This document shows positions 13,353 to 16,779 of a stretch of 16,779 nucleotides of DNA, one piece after another. The position numbers and the translations under genes were made by a program. Origin of the DNA: DATDEW01 sp046590205 (GTDB lineage Bacteria > Bacteroidota > Ignavibacteria > Palsa-1295); NCBI GenBank assembly GCA_046590205.1, contig JBKJTT010000059.1, positions 1 to 16,779 on the forward strand, given 5' to 3'. Position 1 is the first letter of the stretch. The number at the start of each line of letters is the position of its first letter. A model generated the notes under the pieces. That model ran no database searches. It was not told the origin of the DNA and was given only the letters and a program-made list of their open reading frames with translations.

Positions 13353-14708
13353 CTATTCCTTTATGAGCTTCAATGTCTCGCTCTTGCCATTTGCGGTTAT
13401 CGTAACGAAGTACATACCTGATGCAAGTGAATGTGTATCAAGCGCACCGCTTGTAAGAGTATTCATCACTTCAACCCCAAGCGGATTACGGATTGAAACG
13501 GTCATCATACCATTCTCTTTCCCATAGATATGAGTGTAACTTGTCGCAGGGTTCGGAGCGAGTGTATAGTTGCTATTCGATGAAGTACCTTTGACAGATG
13601 ATTGTGTAAGCTGCCCAATGCGCTGCATAAAGGCATGATAGTAGTGATGGTTTTTCCACGTGTCCATATTGCCTGACTTGTAGTCAGCCATAAGCTGTTC
13701 TTCAAGTTTAGGTGTCAATATCTCCGATTTTCCAACCAGCACTCGTTCAAGTGAATCTGGAGTAGGAGTAATTTGTAAAGGAAGAATTTGGTCTGTCAAC
13801 TCACGCGGTACAACCCAAAAGACTTTAAATCCCTGTGTCTGGAAGTACCCGTCTGTCCATGTCTGAAGCATAGCATGAGCTTCTTTATTAGTCAGACCGG
13901 CAGTTTGGAGTGCTTGAATGAATTTAGCATATTCGGGGGTACCTTGGTCATAACCATAAGAAGTCTCAGGTTTTGTAAATATTTTTGTTTCATTCTTAGC
14001 AATAGGTCCTATGCCCCAGATACGAATTTGAGAATTTTCCGTTAAATCATAAATGTAGATGAATGGAATATCCAGATTAGAAGTGTTCATCACTTGAAGG
14101 GTATTTCCTTCACCCCACTTGATCTCAAGAGGCAGTGAAAAGTTCGCTAATCCCCGATAGAATAGATACTTTTCAACCTGACCAGTATGATTCTTAACAA
14201 GATTAGCATCCGTCTGTCTTGGATGATACCATCTCCTATTGGCACTTTGTTCTGTATATGTTTCTTTCGTGTCGGGTTTAAGCGCGGTTACATCCCAATC
14301 GATCGAACCTGTCATCGGCTTACCAAGATCGAGTGTATCGCTTGTTGGAGATAGCTCGCCGCCTGAACGCTCGGGATACCATTGTGAGATAGTACCATTT
14401 GGGAAATCAACGTGTACTTTTACATTCTTTTCTATCGGTGAATAAAAATAGAGCACAGGTGTCTCCATCTTCACTGTCACATCCTTTACCGGACGATAGC
14501 CATTCGTCTGAATAATAGGGTCAGGAGAAAACCCTGGGTGATGATAAACGAAGGGAGGGAGCTGCTCCTCTTCGATATACAACCCCGAAAGTACACTTCC
14601 ATCACTCCCACGAAGTGTAGTGAACGTACCCCATTCATGGACGGTAAGCGTCTGTGCAGAAGCAGATAGAGCTACCAAAAGGAGGGAAATTGCTATAAAA
14701 TATCTCAT
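13353..14708 (-). CDS. T9SS-sorted secreted protein of the 'HEWGTF' type
   Basis: A 451-residue secreted protein from the chosen ATG. The signal peptide is MRYFIAISLLLVALSASAQ (cleavage near residue 18), followed at once by TLTVHEWGTFTTLRGSDG. I have seen this 'HEWGTF' opening in uncharacterised exported proteins of several phyla; the motif METPVLYFYSP (about 86-96) also recurs in them. The last 73 residues (379-451) form a type IX secretion C-terminal sorting domain: LAPNPATSY, IRNPLGVEV, SLASGMYFVTI and a basic LKLIKE end. The cargo would cross the outer membrane through T9SS. Upstream in-frame starts at 14729 and 14789 exist; the 14789 one lies in the terminator of the preceding gene and would put 27 residues before the signal peptide. 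The function is unknown. Confidence 0.88.
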   Translation of the reverse strand: MRYFIAISLLLVALSASAQTLTVHEWGTFTTLRGSDGSVLSGLYIEEEQLPPFVYHHPGFSPDPIIQTNGYRPVKDVTVKMETPVLYFYSPIEKNVKVHVDFPNGTISQWYPERSGGELSPTSDTLDLGKPMTGSIDWDVTALKPDTKETYTEQSANRRWYHPRQTDANLVKNHTGQVEKYLFYRGLANFSLPLEIKWGEGNTLQVMNTSNLDIPFIYIYDLTENSQIRIWGIGPIAKNETKIFTKPETSYGYDQGTPEYAKFIQALQTAGLTNKEAHAMLQTWTDGYFQTQGFKVFWVVPRELTDQILPLQITPTPDSLERVLVGKSEILTPKLEEQLMADYKSGNMDTWKNHHYYHAFMQRIGQLTQSSVKGTSSNSNYTLAPNPATSYTHIYGKENGMMTVSIRNPLGVEVMNTLTSGALDTHSLASGMYFVTITANGKSETLKLIKE

Positions 14709-14753
14709 AAGCGTTACATGTTGATACATATAAAACTCCCCAGAGGGTGAATA

Positions 14754-14768
14754 GTTACAACCTGTAAC
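14754..14768. repeat. Short inverted repeat upstream of the HEWGTF gene, operator-like
   Basis: GTTAC (14754-14758) and GTAAC (14764-14768) flank AACCT, 46 nt upstream of the HEWGTF start and just after the preceding terminator. It could be an operator or chance; nothing else supports it. Confidence 0.2.
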
Positions 14769-14772
14769 AAAG

Positions 14773-14798
14773 AAAAACCCGTCTGACAACGGGTTTTT
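14773..14798 (-). terminator. Rho-independent terminator of the beta-propeller gene
   Basis: A perfect 10-bp stem, AAAAACCCGT (14773-14782) with ACGGGTTTTT (14789-14798), encloses a 6-nt loop. On the minus strand it lies 27 nt past the stop of the beta-propeller gene, and the stem's own T-run continues into TCTTTG. It separates the two T9SS cargo genes into independent transcripts. Confidence 0.85.
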
Positions 14799-14825
14799 CA
14801 GAAAAGATAAGATTTCGAGAAGGTG

Positions 14826-16445
14826 TTATCGGATAAGCACTCTTCGTACTATCAAGCCCTCATTCCTGTCGCTGACCCTTACCGTATAACTTCCAGGGGT
14901 TAAGATAGAGATTGGCAATACCAACTCATTTGTCCCGTGAGTAACATCTGAATGAAGTACTTGCTTGCCGAGTATATCATAGATATCAACAGATGAAATT
15001 TCGGCGTTACCGAACTCGATAGTAATATACTCACTTGCGGGATTCGGTGAAATACTAATAGAAGAATGTTCTTTTGAAGAAACACCCGAAGCCATCGTTA
15101 TGAAGGAGCGCATACCAGCCCATGGACCTGCTTGTCCTTCGCTGCTAGTGCCACTGACTCTCCAATAGAATGTAGTGTTCGCAGCGAGTGATGCGATAGT
15201 TTTAGAAGTATCGGTGAGCGTTGCATCGTCTGTGATAAGCATTGTGAAAGTAGCGTCAGTCGCAACTTGCAAATGGTACTTCGTCGCATTCGTAACTTTG
15301 CCCCATACGAGGGTTGCTTCTGCATTTGATACTTGCTGCATATCAGCAGGGAATATTAGACTTGGAGCGATAGTAACAGTACCTCCGCCGCCGGTACCGG
15401 CATCGATCTTTTTCTTAAAGATGTTTTGGTAAGAAGGGGAGCACCACAACGTACCATCATTTGAATAAGCAAATCCTGTAACGTAGTTCACTTGACTTTT
15501 TGGAATGCCGAGTGTGTCTGATGTCCATGTCGCACCGAAATCAGATGACATCCAAATGTTAGGTGGCGTCTCAAATTTATCCTGATCGACAGCTACCCAC
15601 ATATTATTTCCTTTTATGAAATATGCAGATGGTTTATAATATGTCCCACCGATATCCTTGCGTGAGCTAAACGAAGTGACATCTATTTTGGTCCAGCTCT
15701 CGCCATTATTATCTGTGTAGTAGATATAGAACGGTCCGTTCCATACCTCGCGGCCTATCATATATATTCTGTTGCCATCTAAGTGGAGTTTTCCGGCTAC
15801 AGCTGGATAGCCGGTATTTGTCGGAGTAATAAATGTTGCGGCGCCATCGACAGTGTAATAGAATTTGTTTGATGCAATAAACAATGTATCACCTTTCGCG
15901 CAGCGACCTAGTGGTTGATTAAATCCTGTCGATATAAAGGTATTGCGAGTGAAGGGACCGTCGAAGGTCTTAATATCGTATGCATTCGGTGAGTTCCAAT
16001 ATACATAGACCCAGTTCCCCCAAGCATAAATATCGGATACAGCAGGGAATCCGTTCCACCCGAGAGCATGCGGAGGCGCGCCAAGAGTATCATTATGCCA
16101 TGTTTCCCCCCTATCAGAAGAGTAAACTGGCACCCCAGTCCCATCTCCAAAGTTCATTCCTCCATAGATACGACCATTAGCACCGGAAAGCGTCCTGATA
16201 TTCTTCGCAACTCCGGGTCCTTTTGGTGGCAAGCCGGAATCGGGAAGCTCGATCCATGTCGCTCCGTTATCATCCGAGCGCGAAATGAACATCGTTTCGT
16301 TAAATGTGTAGAGCTTGCCTTCGTGGTAGAGGATAGCACCATTACCGTTAAGTGCCTGCTCCTGCTTTCGTCCGCCCTCAAGCCATTGTGACGATGCTGA
16401 ACCTGTCAAAAAAAGTGTAAAAATAACCAATAATATCTTTTTCAT
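14826..16445 (-). CDS. T9SS-sorted beta-propeller protein with BNR/Asp-box repeats and an FN3-like domain
   Basis: A 539-residue secreted protein from the chosen ATG. The signal peptide MKKILLVIFTLFLTGSASSQ is followed by a sialidase-like beta-propeller (about 25-345) with Asp-box repeats: SDDNGATW (57-64), SSDRGETW (109-116), TDNNGESW (244-251) and SSDFGATW (300-307). After a Gly-rich linker (GTGGGG), a fibronectin type III-like domain spans about 361-450 (SLIFPADMQQV, ATLVWGKV, TTFYWRV). The C-terminal T9SS sorting domain is at about 463-539 (ISISPNPASEYITIEF, VDIYDILGKQV, PGSYTVRV, RVLIR). Catalytic residues of a sialidase are not apparent, so this is probably a binding or structural surface protein. 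An in-frame ATG at 16472 would add nine residues before the signal peptide and is not used here. It is bounded by its own terminator. Confidence 0.9.
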   Translation of the reverse strand: MKKILLVIFTLFLTGSASSQWLEGGRKQEQALNGNGAILYHEGKLYTFNETMFISRSDDNGATWIELPDSGLPPKGPGVAKNIRTLSGANGRIYGGMNFGDGTGVPVYSSDRGETWHNDTLGAPPHALGWNGFPAVSDIYAWGNWVYVYWNSPNAYDIKTFDGPFTRNTFISTGFNQPLGRCAKGDTLFIASNKFYYTVDGAATFITPTNTGYPAVAGKLHLDGNRIYMIGREVWNGPFYIYYTDNNGESWTKIDVTSFSSRKDIGGTYYKPSAYFIKGNNMWVAVDQDKFETPPNIWMSSDFGATWTSDTLGIPKSQVNYVTGFAYSNDGTLWCSPSYQNIFKKKIDAGTGGGGTVTIAPSLIFPADMQQVSNAEATLVWGKVTNATKYHLQVATDATFTMLITDDATLTDTSKTIASLAANTTFYWRVSGTSSEGQAGPWAGMRSFITMASGVSSKEHSSISISPNPASEYITIEFGNAEISSVDIYDILGKQVLHSDVTHGTNELVLPISILTPGSYTVRVSDRNEGLIVRRVLIR

Positions 16446-16469
16446 ACATCCCTGTGATAAGTGAATATG

Positions 16470-16477
16470 CAAAGATA
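16470..16477 (-). promoter_or_regulatory. Bacteroidota-type -7 promoter element of the beta-propeller gene
   Basis: Read on the minus strand, the octamer is TATCTTTG, an exact match to the TAnnTTTG -7 element of Bacteroidota housekeeping promoters. It lies 24 nt upstream of the ATG at 16445. A clear TTTG -33 element at the right distance is not seen; only the T-run of the preceding hairpin is there. Confidence 0.5.
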
Positions 16478-16493
16478 CGGAGTATTGAGGGAT

Positions 16494-16518
16494 AAAAAAA
16501 TCCGATTTTTGGAGGATT
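16494..16518 (-). terminator. Possible weak terminator with T-run
   Basis: On the minus strand AATCC (from 16518) pairs with GGATT (to 16499) and runs straight into a T-run (16494-16500). The stem is only 5 bp with a 10-nt loop. It would back up the stronger hairpin just upstream in ending 16S transcription. Confidence 0.35.
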
Positions 16519-16538
16519 CTTACTCGAGGTAGAACGCA

Positions 16539-16570
16539 GAAGACCCCGTCACTTTCGTGACGGGGTCTTC
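16539..16570 (-). terminator. Strong hairpin downstream of 16S rRNA, probable rRNA terminator
   Basis: A perfect 14-bp GC-rich stem (16539-16552 with 16557-16570) closes a 4-nt loop. Read on the minus strand the loop is GAAA, a GNRA tetraloop, consistent with transcription from the 16S side. No T-run adjoins it directly. It lies about 115 nt past the 16S end, before the next gene's promoter. Confidence 0.6.
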
Positions 16571-16608
16571 CTAAAAGCCAAAGGCATGGAGATAGTCAGG
16601 GATGATTC

Positions 16609-16652
16609 GGTGAATAAGAATTCAACGAATTTGATGCTTCCTTCTATTCACC
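16609..16652 (-). repeat. Inverted repeat in the 16S 3' trailer
   Basis: GGTGAATA (16609-16616) and TATTCACC (16645-16652) pair perfectly, and three more pairs form past a one-base bulge. It is about 30 nt beyond the 16S 3' end and could help in trailer folding or processing. The usual RNase III stem with the 16S leader cannot be assessed here. Confidence 0.5.
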
Positions 16653-16679
16653 CGTGAGGGTAAATCCGAAGGAGAGACA

Positions 16680-16779
<100 letters not shown>

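Noticed and set aside
14709..14789. Upstream start at 14789 for the HEWGTF protein
   Set aside because: It falls within the preceding gene's terminator and would put 27 residues before an otherwise perfect signal peptide.
16446..16472. Upstream start at 16472 for the beta-propeller protein
   Set aside because: It would put nine residues before the signal peptide and overlap the TAnnTTTG promoter element.

Overview
The window looks like the chromosome of a Gram-negative member of the Bacteroidota/Chlorobiota group, probably from outside the Bacteroidetes proper (Ignavibacteria, Kapabacteria or a Chlorobi-like lineage). Three things point there. Two secreted proteins end in type IX secretion (T9SS) C-terminal sorting domains. 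A DUF4835 protein, a family typical of this group, is present. The 16S rRNA ends in GGATCACCTCC, whereas most Bacteroidetes carry GGAACACCTCC. An LptD homologue implies an LPS-bearing outer membrane. The assignment is an inference from about 95 nt of 16S and from protein families.

Layout: accD (minus, cut by the left edge) diverges from a DUF4835 secreted-protein gene. A weak hairpin and a tRNA-Pro(CGG) follow. From 1977 to 11950 runs one tightly packed plus-strand block of ten genes: queE, a DUF433/DUF5615 toxin-antitoxin-like pair, a small exported protein of unknown function, queF, queD, queC, an LptD-like gene, tilS and ftsH. Gaps are 21 nt or less, and often overlaps, except for 54 nt before ftsH. 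The block ends at a strong terminator (11962-11990). A ferredoxin/metallo-beta-lactamase fusion gene starts 8 nt beyond that hairpin and converges on three minus-strand genes: a small exported protein, a T9SS cargo protein of the uncharacterised 'HEWGTF' type, and a T9SS cargo beta-propeller protein. The 3' end of a minus-strand 16S rRNA gene closes the window.

How the genes fit together: QueD, QueE, QueC and QueF cover successive steps from 7,8-dihydroneopterin triphosphate to preQ1, the queuosine precursor. FolE, Tgt and QueA are not here. TilS modifies C34 of tRNA-Ile, so the block joins two wobble-position tRNA modification pathways with envelope assembly (LptD) and membrane proteolysis (FtsH).

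The points most worth a second look are: a 16S gene followed by a hairpin and a protein gene instead of 23S (unlinked rRNA); a toxin-antitoxin-like pair plus an unknown exported protein inside the que operon; a long acidic insert in TilS; and an altered metal-binding motif in the ferredoxin-MBL fusion. I found no CRISPR array, transposase, phage gene or clearly new defence system. Coding sequence and short regulatory gaps fill the window, and no stretch over 300 nt lacks a gene.
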